This document shows positions 7,391 to 16,242 of a stretch of 64,000 bases of DNA, one piece after another. This stretch comes from Winogradskyella haliclonae (lineage in GTDB: Bacteria; Bacteroidota; Bacteroidia; Flavobacteriales; Flavobacteriaceae). Position 1 is the first letter of the stretch. The number at the start of each line of letters is the position of its first letter. A program made the position numbers and the translations under genes. Below the pieces are notes generated by a model that was given only the letters and a program-made list of their open reading frames with translations, was not told where the DNA came from and ran no database searches. Where the stretch lies: the NCBI RefSeq assembly GCF_014635865.1, contig NZ_BMDQ01000001.1:806001-870000 (forward strand), read 5' to 3'.

Positions 7391-7621
7391 TGTTTTAGAA
7401 GTAATTTTTTAAGCTTATTTTTTCGCTTTTAATCAAATTTATTCCTTAAAAGTGGAATAATAGTGTTCCTTCAAGTAGTTTTTTTCTGTTTCAGACGCGT
7501 TTTTTCCTCTTCAGCCAGTTTCTTTTTTAACACCCATTTCATGAACGTAGTATTGCAGTATAAATGTTGAACAATTTTTTATTTGGAAGCAACATTGAAA
7601 AACTCAAAACAAAACAATATA

Positions 7622-8032
7622 ATGAAAACAGTTAGACTAATTTTTTTAATGGTATTTGCACTTAGCATTTTTGCATGTGCTAGCGATAGCGAAGATGATT
7701 TTGTTGATTCTGGGAATGATATAGAGAGCCCTGATGATGGAGATGGGGACGGAGATGGAGGAGGTCAACAAGCTTCTACAATAAATTATACAGATGATAT
7801 TGCGCCTATAATGAGTGCAGCTTGTGTAAACTGCCATGGTGCTCCACCAACAAATGGCGCTCCTTTTGCTCTGGTAAATTTCACTCAAGTTAGTCAAAGG
7901 GCAAACGGTATTTTTAATAGAATGAACTTATCTAGTGGAGCTCCAGGAGCAATGCCACCTTCAGGCAGATTGCCACAATCTACTATCGACCTAATTCAAC
8001 AATGGATTGATGACGGTAAACCAGAGAACTAA
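7622..8032 (+). CDS. Monohaem c-type cytochrome lipoprotein
   Basis: 136 residues from ATG at 7622; the in-frame ATG at 7583 adds 13 polar residues before the signal peptide and is less likely. The lipobox is LSIFAC, followed by an acidic Asp/Gly-rich linker. The haem-binding motif CVNCHG follows the usual YTDDIAPIM lead-in. A Met in GAMPPSGRLP is the likely sixth iron ligand, and the domain ends in IQQWIDDGKP, typical of small class-I-like cytochromes. It should be tethered in the envelope and carry single electrons. It heads a same-strand cluster with YceI, OB-fold, barrel and HMA-like genes, which suggests a common envelope redox or lipid-linked function. Confidence 0.85.
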   Translation: MKTVRLIFLMVFALSIFACASDSEDDFVDSGNDIESPDDGDGDGDGGGQQASTINYTDDIAPIMSAACVNCHGAPPTNGAPFALVNFTQVSQRANGIFNRMNLSSGAPGAMPPSGRLPQSTIDLIQQWIDDGKPEN

Positions 8033-8108
8033 TAGGCTTTGGGTTAACACCAAGCTTTCCATTTTATACATAATTAAGTTATGTTTTTTAGATTGATTAA
8101 GTCTGTAA

Positions 8109-8130
8109 CTAAGGGTAGAAATACCCTTAG
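8109..8130 (+). other. GAAA-tetraloop hairpin between cytochrome and YceI genes
   Basis: CTAAGGGTA (8109-8117) pairs perfectly with TACCCTTAG (8122-8130) around GAAA, a stable GNRA loop. No T-tract follows, so it is more likely an mRNA processing or stabilising element, or a weak attenuator, than a full terminator. Confidence 0.45.
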
Positions 8131-8189
8131 CTATAGATGATTCTTAACAGAAAATGGTAAAGCATCTTATACTAAACAAATCAATAAAC

Positions 8190-8747
8190 ATGAAAAATAC
8201 AAAATCAACTTTTTTACAGATACTTTTTGTAGCTATGGTTTTTATAACGAGTTCTGTAACTGCTCAAAAACTAATAGACAAAAAGGGTAAGATAACTTTT
8301 GAAGCTTCAGAAAAAACATTCGAGCCTGTTAAAGCCACTAATGCTTCAGTTACTGCTATTTTAAATACAGGCACAGGTGAAATGGCTTCGTTGGCTTTAA
8401 TGAAGGGCTTTAGATTTAAAAACTCTTTAATGGAAGAGCATTTTAACGAAAATTATATAGAATCGGAAACATATCCGAAAGCTAAATTTAGGGGGAAACT
8501 ATTGGATTTCGACTATTCTAACTTAGGTGAGAATACAACTAGTGTTACTGTCGATGGGAAAATTGAATTGCGTGGAAAAGAAAAACAAATTAGAACAACG
8601 CTTAACATTAAGAAATCCAATGGGTCAATAATCATGCAGGGGTCGTTCAAGGTGACCCCAGCTGATTTTGATATCGAAATACCAAGCATAGTAAGAAAGA
8701 AAATAGCAAATGAAATAATTGTCTACCTAGACTTTAACCTACAATAA
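8190..8747 (+). CDS. YceI-family periplasmic lipocalin-like protein (copy 1)
   Basis: 185 residues from the ATG at 8190, placed directly before the signal peptide (ending VTAQ). YceI hallmarks are seen: GKITFEASEKTFEPVKATN, a run of strands around MKGFRFKNSLMEEHFNENYI with SETYPKAKFRG, and the C-terminal TLNIKKSNGSIIMQGSF. Family members form an eight-stranded barrel holding a polyisoprenoid or quinone-like chain. It is 44% or so alike by eye to the YceI gene at 10862, notably in the (L/A)M(E/R)EHFNE(N/S)YIES segment. It lies between the cytochrome and OB-fold genes, one base before the latter. Confidence 0.9.
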   Translation: MKNTKSTFLQILFVAMVFITSSVTAQKLIDKKGKITFEASEKTFEPVKATNASVTAILNTGTGEMASLALMKGFRFKNSLMEEHFNENYIESETYPKAKFRGKLLDFDYSNLGENTTSVTVDGKIELRGKEKQIRTTLNIKKSNGSIIMQGSFKVTPADFDIEIPSIVRKKIANEIIVYLDFNLQ

Positions 8748-8748
8748 A

Positions 8749-9144
8749 ATGAGAAAGAAAAGACGTATGCTTCTTGGGGTTTTAATTACAGGCTTAATAT
8801 CAGCAGTTCTAGTTTACAATTATGTTTTTAATAGTGCGCATAGAGATATATCTAATGAAGAAGCCACTGTAAGCCTTTCTGCTAAAGCCATCTTTGAGCA
8901 ATTTCAAACTAACGAAGCATTAGCGACTACCAACTATTTAGACCAAGTGATAGAGATGAAAGGAGATGTTACTTCAATAGAAGATAATGATGTTGTACTT
9001 AGTAGCGCTGTACAAGTGAGTTTTAATTCTCAAGAAACTTTAAAGTTTCAAAAAGGAGAGCAAATAACAATAAAAGGCAGATGCGTAGGCTATGATGAGT
9101 TGCTAGAACTCGTAAAAATCGACCAATCAACACTAATCAAATAA
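8749..9144 (+). CDS. Membrane-anchored OB-fold (tRNA_anti-like) protein, copy 1
   Basis: 131 residues: a basic start (MRKKRR), one transmembrane helix at about 7-26, then an OB-like domain. The segments SAKAIFEQFQTNEALATTNYLDQVIEMKGDV and EQITIKGRCVGYDELLELVKIDQSTL match the tRNA_anti-like fold found beside YceI in Bacteroidota. It starts one base after the YceI stop, so the two are co-transcribed. No catalytic residues are evident. The counterpart at 10429 is a lipoprotein with the same fold, so this class is retained in both gene sets. Confidence 0.75.
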   Translation: MRKKRRMLLGVLITGLISAVLVYNYVFNSAHRDISNEEATVSLSAKAIFEQFQTNEALATTNYLDQVIEMKGDVTSIEDNDVVLSSAVQVSFNSQETLKFQKGEQITIKGRCVGYDELLELVKIDQSTLIK

Positions 9145-9154
9145 ATCAACTAAA

Positions 9155-10000
9155 ATGAAATACTTATATATACTAACCTTTTTGTTTCCAGCTTTACTTT
9201 TTGCACAAGAAGACTTATTTTCAGAAATAGACTCAGAAGTAGAAGAGGACTATAAAACGGCTGCTTTTAAAGGGCTCAAAATTGTAAATTTTGAATCGAC
9301 TAAGATGATATCTAAAAAGGAACTTTATTTTGTAGTATCTCATAGATTTGGGTCCCTTGAGACAGGTTTAAAGGACTTTTTTGGCCTTGATCAAGCTGTA
9401 ACAAGACTTAATTTTATCTATGGTATTACAGATGCAATTAATATTGGTGTTTCAAGAAGTTCTTTCCGCAAAATTTATGAGTCTTCTTTAAAAATAAGAT
9501 TACTTAGAGAGAAAAAAGGAGGTTCGCCATTTACAGTTGTAAGTTCCAGTAATATTTTAATTAACACATCTTTAGATGATGCATTTTTACCTGGGTTAGA
9601 GTTTAAGAATAGACTAGGTTATACCACACAATTATTAATTTCTAAGAAGTTTAATAAGAATTTTTCATTACAGTTAATGCCTACATTTTTCCATGATAAT
9701 TATGTAGATGTTAATGAGCAAAACAACTCACAATATGTTATAGGCTTTGGAGGTAGACATAAGCTTACCAAAAGATGGTCAATAAATTTTGATTACGGTG
9801 CACATTTAAACAGAGCAGATACGTCACCATTTAAAAATCCACTTTCTATTGGGTTTGATTTAGAAACTGGTGGCCATGTATTTCAATTGCATTTTACCAA
9901 TGCACAGCCAATGAATACAAATGCATTTTTGGGTCAAGCAACAGGAGATTGGGGAGATGGAGATATTTTCTTTGGCTTCAATTTATCAAGGGTATTTTAA
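9155..10000 (+). CDS. DUF5777-family outer-membrane beta-barrel protein (copy 1)
   Basis: 281 residues with a signal peptide (FPALLFAQ). The body is made of amphipathic strands ending in a terminal Phe (FFGFNLSRVF), as needed for barrel assembly. Family landmarks: FESTKMISKKELYFVVSHRFG near residue 50, YGITDAINIGVSRS, SKKFNKNFSLQLMPTFFHD and FNFDYGAH-like strands. It follows the OB-fold gene by 10 bases. A second copy is at 11397. DUF5777 proteins have no proven substrate; proximity to a cytochrome and YceI suggests an envelope-wide module. Confidence 0.85.
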   Translation: MKYLYILTFLFPALLFAQEDLFSEIDSEVEEDYKTAAFKGLKIVNFESTKMISKKELYFVVSHRFGSLETGLKDFFGLDQAVTRLNFIYGITDAINIGVSRSSFRKIYESSLKIRLLREKKGGSPFTVVSSSNILINTSLDDAFLPGLEFKNRLGYTTQLLISKKFNKNFSLQLMPTFFHDNYVDVNEQNNSQYVIGFGGRHKLTKRWSINFDYGAHLNRADTSPFKNPLSIGFDLETGGHVFQLHFTNAQPMNTNAFLGQATGDWGDGDIFFGFNLSRVF

Positions 10001-10017
10001 TTATTATCATTAAGGAT

Positions 10018-10269
10018 ATGACATCAACAGCAAAAATAGAAGTACAACAGCGCTTTTGTAAAAATTGTTCAGTTTGTATAAAAAAAGAATTACAGGTTAT
10101 AGAAAACATAAAAAATGTAAGACTATATCCTAAAGAGTCTCTTATTACCTTCAATTTTATCAAGGCAGATAAACTATCTGCCGCTTTAAACGTTCTGTCC
10201 AAATTGGGATATCCTGAAAAAGGTGAACGGATTGAAGAAGAGTTTTCTAAATCTCTTTGTAGTTGTTAA
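10018..10269 (+). CDS. HMA-like small protein with Cys-rich metal-binding motif
   Basis: 83 residues from ATG at 10018, 17 bases after the barrel stop; an earlier in-frame ATG lies inside the barrel gene. The layout resembles a ferredoxin-like heavy-metal-associated domain: strand AKIEVQQRF, motif CKNCSVCIKKEL (CxxCxxC in place of the usual single CxxC), strand NVRLYPKESLITFNF, helix KLSAALNVLSKLGY. It ends in SLCSC, giving two more thiols. It probably binds a soft metal or acts as a chaperone in the cytoplasm, as there is no signal peptide. It is the last gene of the first cluster. Confidence 0.7.
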   Translation: MTSTAKIEVQQRFCKNCSVCIKKELQVIENIKNVRLYPKESLITFNFIKADKLSAALNVLSKLGYPEKGERIEEEFSKSLCSC

Positions 10270-10341
10270 TGCTTCTTATTGCCATAATTAAGATGAAAAT
10301 AATAACGACTATTTAGAGTTTAGTTTTATTGGTTGATTTTG

Positions 10342-10374
10342 TAATCCCCAAAGACATAAAAACTTTGGGGATTA
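10342..10374 (+). terminator. Terminator after the first cytochrome/YceI cluster
   Basis: TAATCCCCAAAG (10342-10353) pairs with CTTTGGGGATTA (10363-10374), a perfect 12-bp stem with a 9-base loop, followed by ATTTTA. The U-run is short, so termination may be partial, but it separates the two YceI clusters. Confidence 0.7.
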
Positions 10375-10428
10375 ATTTTATGTCCCATGACAATAACTAA
10401 AGAAAAGAGTCAGTAAATTTGTAGTACA

Positions 10429-10869
10429 ATGTTAATGTCGTTAAATGCATACAGACAATTATTTATTCTAAAGCTTCTACTTGTCGTATCAGTAGGTTTA
10501 GGATTAAATAGCTGTACCAAAAACTCTGATAAAATGGTGAGTGAGTCTTTAGATGTAAAACAATTTAATGTCGATCAAATTATTGAAAGAAATTTAAATT
10601 TTAATGAAGATAACCTAATCGAAGATATTGTACTAGTAGAAGGTGTTATTCAAGATATAAATAACCTCAATAATCGCTCTACAATTATCCTAAAAGGGAA
10701 AAAAGACACCGATAGACTGGTGATTTGCGACATGCAGAAAAATCAAAAATTAGCGATAAATAACTTAAATTTGGGAGATGAAATTAGCATTAAAGGAATC
10801 TTTAAAGGGACTTTAAACGATGTCATTCTCTTAAATTGTATAATTCCCCAACCAAAAACAAATGAATAA
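10429..10869 (+). CDS. OB-fold (tRNA_anti-like) lipoprotein, copy 2
   Basis: 146 residues. The signal ends in a lipobox-like LNSC, so the mature protein is probably lipid-anchored. The body contains VLVEGVIQDINNLNNRSTIIL and LGDEISIKGIFKGTLNDVILLNC, the OB-like pattern seen in the gene at 8749. The last eight bases overlap the next YceI gene, showing translational coupling. ATG at 10429 or 10435 would serve. No enzymatic motif is visible. Confidence 0.7.
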   Translation: MLMSLNAYRQLFILKLLLVVSVGLGLNSCTKNSDKMVSESLDVKQFNVDQIIERNLNFNEDNLIEDIVLVEGVIQDINNLNNRSTIILKGKKDTDRLVICDMQKNQKLAINNLNLGDEISIKGIFKGTLNDVILLNCIIPQPKTNE

Positions 10870-11407
10870 ATCTTTTTTGGCGCTACTAATAATATTAGGT
10901 TTTGTTATTACCCAAAATTCTGAGAAGGTAATTGCTAGACAAGGTCAAGTGTCATTCTTTTCATATACTTCTGTCGAAAACATTAAAGCAGAAAACAATC
11001 AAGTTTCTAGTATCATAGATTTACAAGAGGGCACTATTGCTGTCGACATGCTTATGAATGCTTTTATTTTTGAAAAAGCTTTAATGAGAGAGCATTTTAA
11101 TGAGAGTTATATAGAGTCTGACATTTATCCAAAAGCTACGTTTGAAGGCAAAATATTAAATTTTGATGCTAATATTCAAGGCACGCAAGTTAAGATGATT
11201 AAAGGTGTATTTAAGATGCATGGCGTGTCTAAAGAAATAGAAATTAAAACTAAAATCGAAAACAATAATGATAGCTATTTACTATCTGGTGTTTTCGAAA
11301 CTTTTGTAGAAGATTATAACATAAATATACCACCATTACTAGCAGGTAATATTGCAAAAAGTATAGAGGTAAATTTTAAATTTGAATATCTGCCATATGA
11401 CAATTAA
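10862..11407 (+). CDS. YceI-family protein (copy 2)
   Basis: 181 residues with an N-terminal hydrophobic signal but no clear lipobox. The YceI core is present: RQGQVSFFSYTSVENIKAEN, the hallmark MNAFIFEKALMREHFNESYI with SDIYPKATFEGKI, and MIKGVFKMHGVSKEIEIKTK. The fold binds long isoprenoid-like chains in the periplasm. It overlaps both the OB-fold gene before it and the barrel gene after it, so the three are one translational unit. Confidence 0.88.
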   Translation: MNKSFLALLIILGFVITQNSEKVIARQGQVSFFSYTSVENIKAENNQVSSIIDLQEGTIAVDMLMNAFIFEKALMREHFNESYIESDIYPKATFEGKILNFDANIQGTQVKMIKGVFKMHGVSKEIEIKTKIENNNDSYLLSGVFETFVEDYNINIPPLLAGNIAKSIEVNFKFEYLPYDN

Positions 11408-12302
11408 AAAAACAGCAATAGCATGTCTTTTACTTTTAGGTAGTATTCAAATGTCTACTGCCCAGGATTTATTAGAGATTTTAAATAAAGAGCAAAAAAG
11501 TATCACAAACTATGTACCTCCAGCTTTTAAAATGACGAGAGTTGCTTTTGGGCACTCAACAGAGGTTAGGAGTAAAGGTGTATTGGAATTATTCACTGCA
11601 ACTCGCTTTTGGAATTTACCTGGTGATCGCTCACAAAGTTTTGCAGCGGATAAAATAACGACAAGAATTGCATTAGAATATGGGGTGTCAGACCGATTAT
11701 CTTTTGGTATTGGAGGCACTACATTTGATGGTCTTTTTGATAGCTATTTTAAGTATAAATTATGGCGTCAGCAAAAGGGAGAGAAATCTATGCCTTTTAA
11801 TGTTGCTTTATTACAAACTGGAAGTTATAATAGCAGTTCAGGCTCTATATACTCAGGCTTATCTGGAGATTTTTCAGAGAGATTAGCCTTTACATCTCAA
11901 GTACTTGTTTCAAGAAGAATGTCTTCAAAATTCTCTTTGCAATTGGCACCAACGTTTGTTCATAAACCTTTAGGTGTGTCTAATCAAGATAATAAGAATT
12001 TCTTCGCCCTAGGTTTTGGAGCAAGGTATAAGCTTGGACCTCATTTGGCATTAGTTTCAGAGTATTACAGAACATTTAACCCTATAGATTCTTTTGATAC
12101 TTACGATCCATTTGCAATTGGTGTTAATTGGGAATTAGGAGATATTTTAATTCAATTGATGCTTACCAATACACGTAATATGGTTGAGGATACGTTTATC
12201 ACCCAAACCAGAAATAACTTTAACTTTAAAGACCCTAATTTACACTTTGGATTTAACGCCACTTATGTGTTTCACTTGAGCAATAAACTGAAGAATAAAT
12301 AA
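11397..12302 (+). CDS. DUF5777-family outer-membrane beta-barrel protein (copy 2)
   Basis: 301 residues from ATG at 11397, which overlaps the YceI stop by 11 bases; an in-frame TTG at 11382 is less likely. Signal peptide ends STAQ. Conserved segments shared with copy 1: AFGHSTEVRSKGVLELFTATRF, YGVSDRLSFGIGGT, SRRMSSKFSLQLAPTFVH and GFGARYKLGPHLALVSEYY. The strands and aromatic terminal segment (HFGFNATYVF) support an outer-membrane barrel. It closes the second module and converges on the threonine dehydrogenase gene. Confidence 0.85.
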   Translation: MTIKKTAIACLLLLGSIQMSTAQDLLEILNKEQKSITNYVPPAFKMTRVAFGHSTEVRSKGVLELFTATRFWNLPGDRSQSFAADKITTRIALEYGVSDRLSFGIGGTTFDGLFDSYFKYKLWRQQKGEKSMPFNVALLQTGSYNSSSGSIYSGLSGDFSERLAFTSQVLVSRRMSSKFSLQLAPTFVHKPLGVSNQDNKNFFALGFGARYKLGPHLALVSEYYRTFNPIDSFDTYDPFAIGVNWELGDILIQLMLTNTRNMVEDTFITQTRNNFNFKDPNLHFGFNATYVFHLSNKLKNK

Positions 12303-12366
12303 AATTATAATACTAAGTTATTAAAGGAATAATTAGGCATTTTAATTTTTATGAGTGAGTAAAATG

Positions 12367-13332
12367 TTATTCAAAATCTACCTTACAAACTTGCTTCTGT
12401 AAATTTTCTAGCATTTCTTGAGTCATTTTGTCTAGGTCAAAATCATGTTGCCAACCCCAGTCATTTCTAGCAGTGCTATCATCAATAGAAGACGGCCAAC
12501 TGTCAGCAATGGCTTGTCTAAAGTCGGGTTTATAAGTAATTGTAAACTCCGGAATATATTTTTTAATACTTTCAAAAATTTGTTGAGGTGTAAATGATAT
12601 GGCCGAGAGGTTATATGCCGAGCGTATATTAATTTTTTCAGTAGAAGCTTGCATTAATTCTGTAGTGGCTTTTATAGCATCGTCCATAAACATCATGGGA
12701 AGTTCAGTGTGTTCAGAAAGAAAGCATTCATAAGAGCCTTCTTTTACAGCTTTATGGTAAATCTCAACAGCATAATCTGTAGTTCCACCACCAGGCATCG
12801 CTTTGTGACTAATAATACCTGGATATCTAATGCTACGTACATCTACACCATATTTCTCATGATAATACTCGCACCAACGCTCACCAACTTGTTTAGTAAT
12901 ACCATATACTGTAGTGGGTTCGCAGGTGGTATGCTGAGGTGTATTTTCTGTAGGAGTTGTTGGTCCAAAAACGGCTATACTACTTGGCCAAAATATTTTT
13001 TTGATAGTACCGCCTTTAGCTAAGTTTAAAACGTGAAAGAGGGAATTCATGTTTAGGTCCCAAGCTTCCATTGGGTATTTTTCTCCAGTAGCACTGAGTA
13101 ATGCCGCCATGAGATAGACAGTATCGATATTATAATTTTTACAACAATCTTTTACCGCATTAAAATTTTTTGCATCAATAATTTCAAAAGGACCAGAATT
13201 AACCAAGTCTAGATTACGCGTATTAATATCACTAGCAATGACATTTTCAACGCCGTATAGTTCTCTTAATCTTGTAGTAAGTTCAGTACCTATTTGTCCG
13301 CAAGCGCCAATAATTAATATTTTTGAAGACAT
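12367..13332 (-). CDS. NAD-dependent L-threonine 3-dehydrogenase, SDR/epimerase type
   Basis: 321 residues with an N-terminal Rossmann motif GACGQIGTEL (8-17). The extended-SDR catalytic set is a Ser in FWPSSIAVFG and YGITK (Tyr and Lys). Segments KIFWPSSIAVFGPTTPTENT, SIRYPGIISHKAMPGGGTTD and FMDDAIKATTELM match the short-chain threonine dehydrogenases of Flavobacterium, which turn L-threonine into 2-amino-3-ketobutyrate using NAD+. A UDP-sugar epimerase is less likely because of the GGGTTD loop. It is cytoplasmic. The usual partner, a CoA ligase, is not in this window. Confidence 0.85.
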   Translation of the reverse strand: MSSKILIIGACGQIGTELTTRLRELYGVENVIASDINTRNLDLVNSGPFEIIDAKNFNAVKDCCKNYNIDTVYLMAALLSATGEKYPMEAWDLNMNSLFHVLNLAKGGTIKKIFWPSSIAVFGPTTPTENTPQHTTCEPTTVYGITKQVGERWCEYYHEKYGVDVRSIRYPGIISHKAMPGGGTTDYAVEIYHKAVKEGSYECFLSEHTELPMMFMDDAIKATTELMQASTEKINIRSAYNLSAISFTPQQIFESIKKYIPEFTITYKPDFRQAIADSWPSSIDDSTARNDWGWQHDFDLDKMTQEMLENLQKQVCKVDFE

Positions 13333-13508
13333 ATCAAATTTTTAAATGATTATCAAAAATAACAAGAATTAACACTAGTTTTTCAATAATAAATCAGAAA
13401 AAATATAGTTTTAATAAGAATTTAGTATTTGATATTATAGGCTTTGAAATACAGTTAGATGCTATTTAAGTTTATTTATCTTTACCACATCAGTAATTTA
13501 TTGTATTA

Positions 13509-14045
13509 ATGAGAATAAAATTTCTATGCATTTTGGTCTTGGTAGTATTTTATAGCTGCGGAGATGATAACTCAAAAACTACTCCTAATGTTTTAGAAGA
13601 ACAAAAACGTAAAACTAAAACCATAACGGCTAAGGCTATAGAGGGTTTTAAATACAATGACTATATCTTAAGCGAAGATGCAAAAGAAGAAGTTGCACAA
13701 TGGTCGAGATTTCAGGAGTTGTCTACGCAAATTTCTTTTTTAAAGAAAGCAGATGTTACATTCTTTGCAGCTGAAAAAGATACTTTAAAAGTTTTCTTAG
13801 ATAGCCTTAAAGTAAGTTTACCCGAAAATATTAATACAAACCCAATTAACTCCAGAATCTCAGTTTTGGAAACAAAACTTTTGAAATTAAATAACGATTT
13901 GACATTAGATAATTATTCTGTTGATAATAAATTAGGAAGTATAAAGGATTTACTTATTGCAAATTCTAATCTCATTTTTGTGATAAATAAAAAACTAGAA
14001 TTTGATAAAAGAGATAAGGAAGCCATAAGGCCTTATGAAGAATAA
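13509..14045 (+). CDS. Hypothetical lipoprotein
   Basis: 178 residues with a lipoprotein signal (VVFYSCGDD). The rest is predicted helical with a coiled-coil-like C-terminal half (SRISVLETKLLKLNNDL) and a central segment QELSTQISFLKKADVTFFAA. No family is recognised. It lies 110 bases upstream of the M13 peptidase lipoprotein on the same strand. A TATCTTTA sequence resembling a -7 box is about 28 bases before the ATG. It may act in the envelope as a structural or chaperone-like partner, but nothing in the sequence proves this. Confidence 0.7.
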   Translation: MRIKFLCILVLVVFYSCGDDNSKTTPNVLEEQKRKTKTITAKAIEGFKYNDYILSEDAKEEVAQWSRFQELSTQISFLKKADVTFFAAEKDTLKVFLDSLKVSLPENINTNPINSRISVLETKLLKLNNDLTLDNYSVDNKLGSIKDLLIANSNLIFVINKKLEFDKRDKEAIRPYEE

Positions 14046-14156
14046 GTCTGTTATTGTTAGCTGTAATAGCAATAAATCTTTGTTAAGATGTAACAAATTT
14101 TGATTTTTCAGGTCTAAATAATAACTATTTTTAATAAAATTAAATATTAACTACCC

Positions 14157-16220
14157 ATGAAAACTAATTTTAGTCGCCTCTTGGCGATAATGGTTTTTAC
14201 ATGTTTTTCATTTATAGCATGTAAAGAAGATGCCAAAAAAGAGACTGCAATGTCCGAAGAAATTCCAGGAATCAATCTGGAAAACATGGATAAAGACGTG
14301 AGTCCTAACGAAGACTTTTACAATTACGTAAATGGTAATTGGATGAAAACCACTACTATCCCAGATGATGAAACACGTTGGGGAGGGTTTGGTGTGTTAC
14401 GTAAATCTACCAGAAATGATGTGCTAGAAATTCTTAATGTCTCAAAAGAATTAGGAACCTATAAAGAAGGGTCTGATCAGAAAAAAGCACTTTTAATCTT
14501 TGACTCTCAATTAGATACTGTTGCAAGAGATAAAGCAGGTATTAAGCCTTTAGAACCTTTATTAGAGAAGATTAGTAGTATATCTAATCTCGATCAAATG
14601 CAAGAAGTTTATGCTTCTACTTTGGGAGTTTCTGCGCCATTTGCAGGCATTGGAGCTAACCCCGATTTAAATAATAGTACTATGAATACCGCTTGGGTAT
14701 TTCCAGGTGGATTAGGATTACAACGCGATTATTATCTAGATCAAGACGAAAAAACTAAAGAAATTAGAGGGAAATACGTAGATCATATGACGCGTATGCT
14801 TCAGTTTATTAATTATTCAGAGACTGATGCTCGTAAGGCTGCCCAACGTATATTAGAATTAGAAACACAATTGGCAGAACCTAGATTAGATAAGGTAGCA
14901 AGTAGAGATATTAGAAACTTTAATAACCCTATGTCTCTTCAGGATTTGCAAAAAATGGCACCATCAATTGATTGGAAGAAACTTATGGATGATATGGGTA
15001 TTGAAAAGAAAGTGGATACACTTTTAGTAATGCAACCAAAATACATGAAATCCTTAAATATCTTCTTAAAAGAGACCCCTATTGAGGATATTAAAACTTT
15101 AATGACATGGAGTACATTAGATAATGCTGCGGGTATCTTAACAACAGAAATTGAAAAAGCAAATTGGGATTTCTACAGCAAAACATTACGAGGAGCTAAA
15201 AAACAAAGAACACCAGAGGAAAGAGCGCTAGGAACTGTGAATGGAAGTGTTGGTGAAGCTATAGGAAAACTATATGTAGATTCTAAGTTTCCGCCTGAAG
15301 CAAAAGAAAAAGCTGAAAAAATGATTGCTAATGTTATTAAAGCATTTCAAAACAGAATCCAAAAATTAGATTGGATGACAGATGAAACAAAAACTAAAGC
15401 AATTGAAAAGTTAGATAAGTTTACGGTCAAGATTGCATACCCAGATGAATGGGAAGATTATTCTGAAATGCAAGTTAAAGAAGGAAATTCTTATGCTGAA
15501 AATATGCTAGCAGTTGGTGAATGGTCACAGAAGAAAAACTTATCAGAGATTAATGAACCAGTAGATAAAAAGCAGTGGGGTATGTCTCCACAGACTGTTA
15601 ATGCATACTTTAACCCATTAAACAATGAGATCGTATTTCCTGCAGCTATCTTACAACCACCGTTTTACAATTACAAAGCTGATGAAGCGGTAAATTATGG
15701 TGGAATTGGAGCGGTGATTGGTCATGAGATATCTCATGCTTTTGACGATTCTGGAGCACGTTTTGATGGTGATGGTAATGTAAACAATTGGTGGACCCCT
15801 GAGGATCTTACAGAGTTCGAAAAGAGAGGAAAAGCTTTAGCTGACCAATATTCTGCATTAGAGGTGCTTGACAGTGTTTATGTAAATGGACCATTTACTT
15901 TAGGAGAAAACATTGGTGACTTAGGTGGAGTTCTTGGAGCTTACGACGGGTTGCAATTGTTTTATGAAGAGAATGGAAGGCCTGATGATATTGATGGATT
16001 TACACCAGAACAGCGATTTTTCATGTCATGGGCAACAGTTTGGAGAACACTTATTAGAGAAGATGCTTTAAGAACTCAAATTAAAACAGACACACATTCA
16101 CCGGGTAATATAAGAGCAACACAGCCTCTAAAAAATATAGATGCGTTTTATGAAGCTTTTAATATTAAAGAAGGAGACGCCATGTATTTGCCACCAGAAC
16201 AACGTGTTAGGATCTGGTAG
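14157..16220 (+). CDS. M13-family (neprilysin/PepO-like) zinc metallopeptidase lipoprotein
   Basis: 687 residues. Lipobox SFIAC puts it on the envelope. The N-terminal peptidase_M13_N domain opens with SPNEDFYNYVNGNWMKTTTI. The catalytic domain has HEISH (H523, E524, H527) for zinc and catalysis, the third ligand Glu in GENIGDLGG (E584), and the family signature VNAYFNPLNNEIVFPA. Length matches the family's usual ~670-700. It probably cleaves peptides in the periplasm or outside the cell. The gene converges on a TPR protein gene and shares a bidirectional terminator with it. Confidence 0.95.
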   Translation: MKTNFSRLLAIMVFTCFSFIACKEDAKKETAMSEEIPGINLENMDKDVSPNEDFYNYVNGNWMKTTTIPDDETRWGGFGVLRKSTRNDVLEILNVSKELGTYKEGSDQKKALLIFDSQLDTVARDKAGIKPLEPLLEKISSISNLDQMQEVYASTLGVSAPFAGIGANPDLNNSTMNTAWVFPGGLGLQRDYYLDQDEKTKEIRGKYVDHMTRMLQFINYSETDARKAAQRILELETQLAEPRLDKVASRDIRNFNNPMSLQDLQKMAPSIDWKKLMDDMGIEKKVDTLLVMQPKYMKSLNIFLKETPIEDIKTLMTWSTLDNAAGILTTEIEKANWDFYSKTLRGAKKQRTPEERALGTVNGSVGEAIGKLYVDSKFPPEAKEKAEKMIANVIKAFQNRIQKLDWMTDETKTKAIEKLDKFTVKIAYPDEWEDYSEMQVKEGNSYAENMLAVGEWSQKKNLSEINEPVDKKQWGMSPQTVNAYFNPLNNEIVFPAAILQPPFYNYKADEAVNYGGIGAVIGHEISHAFDDSGARFDGDGNVNNWWTPEDLTEFEKRGKALADQYSALEVLDSVYVNGPFTLGENIGDLGGVLGAYDGLQLFYEENGRPDDIDGFTPEQRFFMSWATVWRTLIREDALRTQIKTDTHSPGNIRATQPLKNIDAFYEAFNIKEGDAMYLPPEQRVRIW

Positions 16221-16242
16221 AAGAACGTATTTAAAATCCATA

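Noticed and set aside
10429-12302. Second YceI cluster as an assembly duplicate of the first
   Set aside because: Protein sequences differ throughout and the gene order differs (OB-fold first), so it is a true diverged module.
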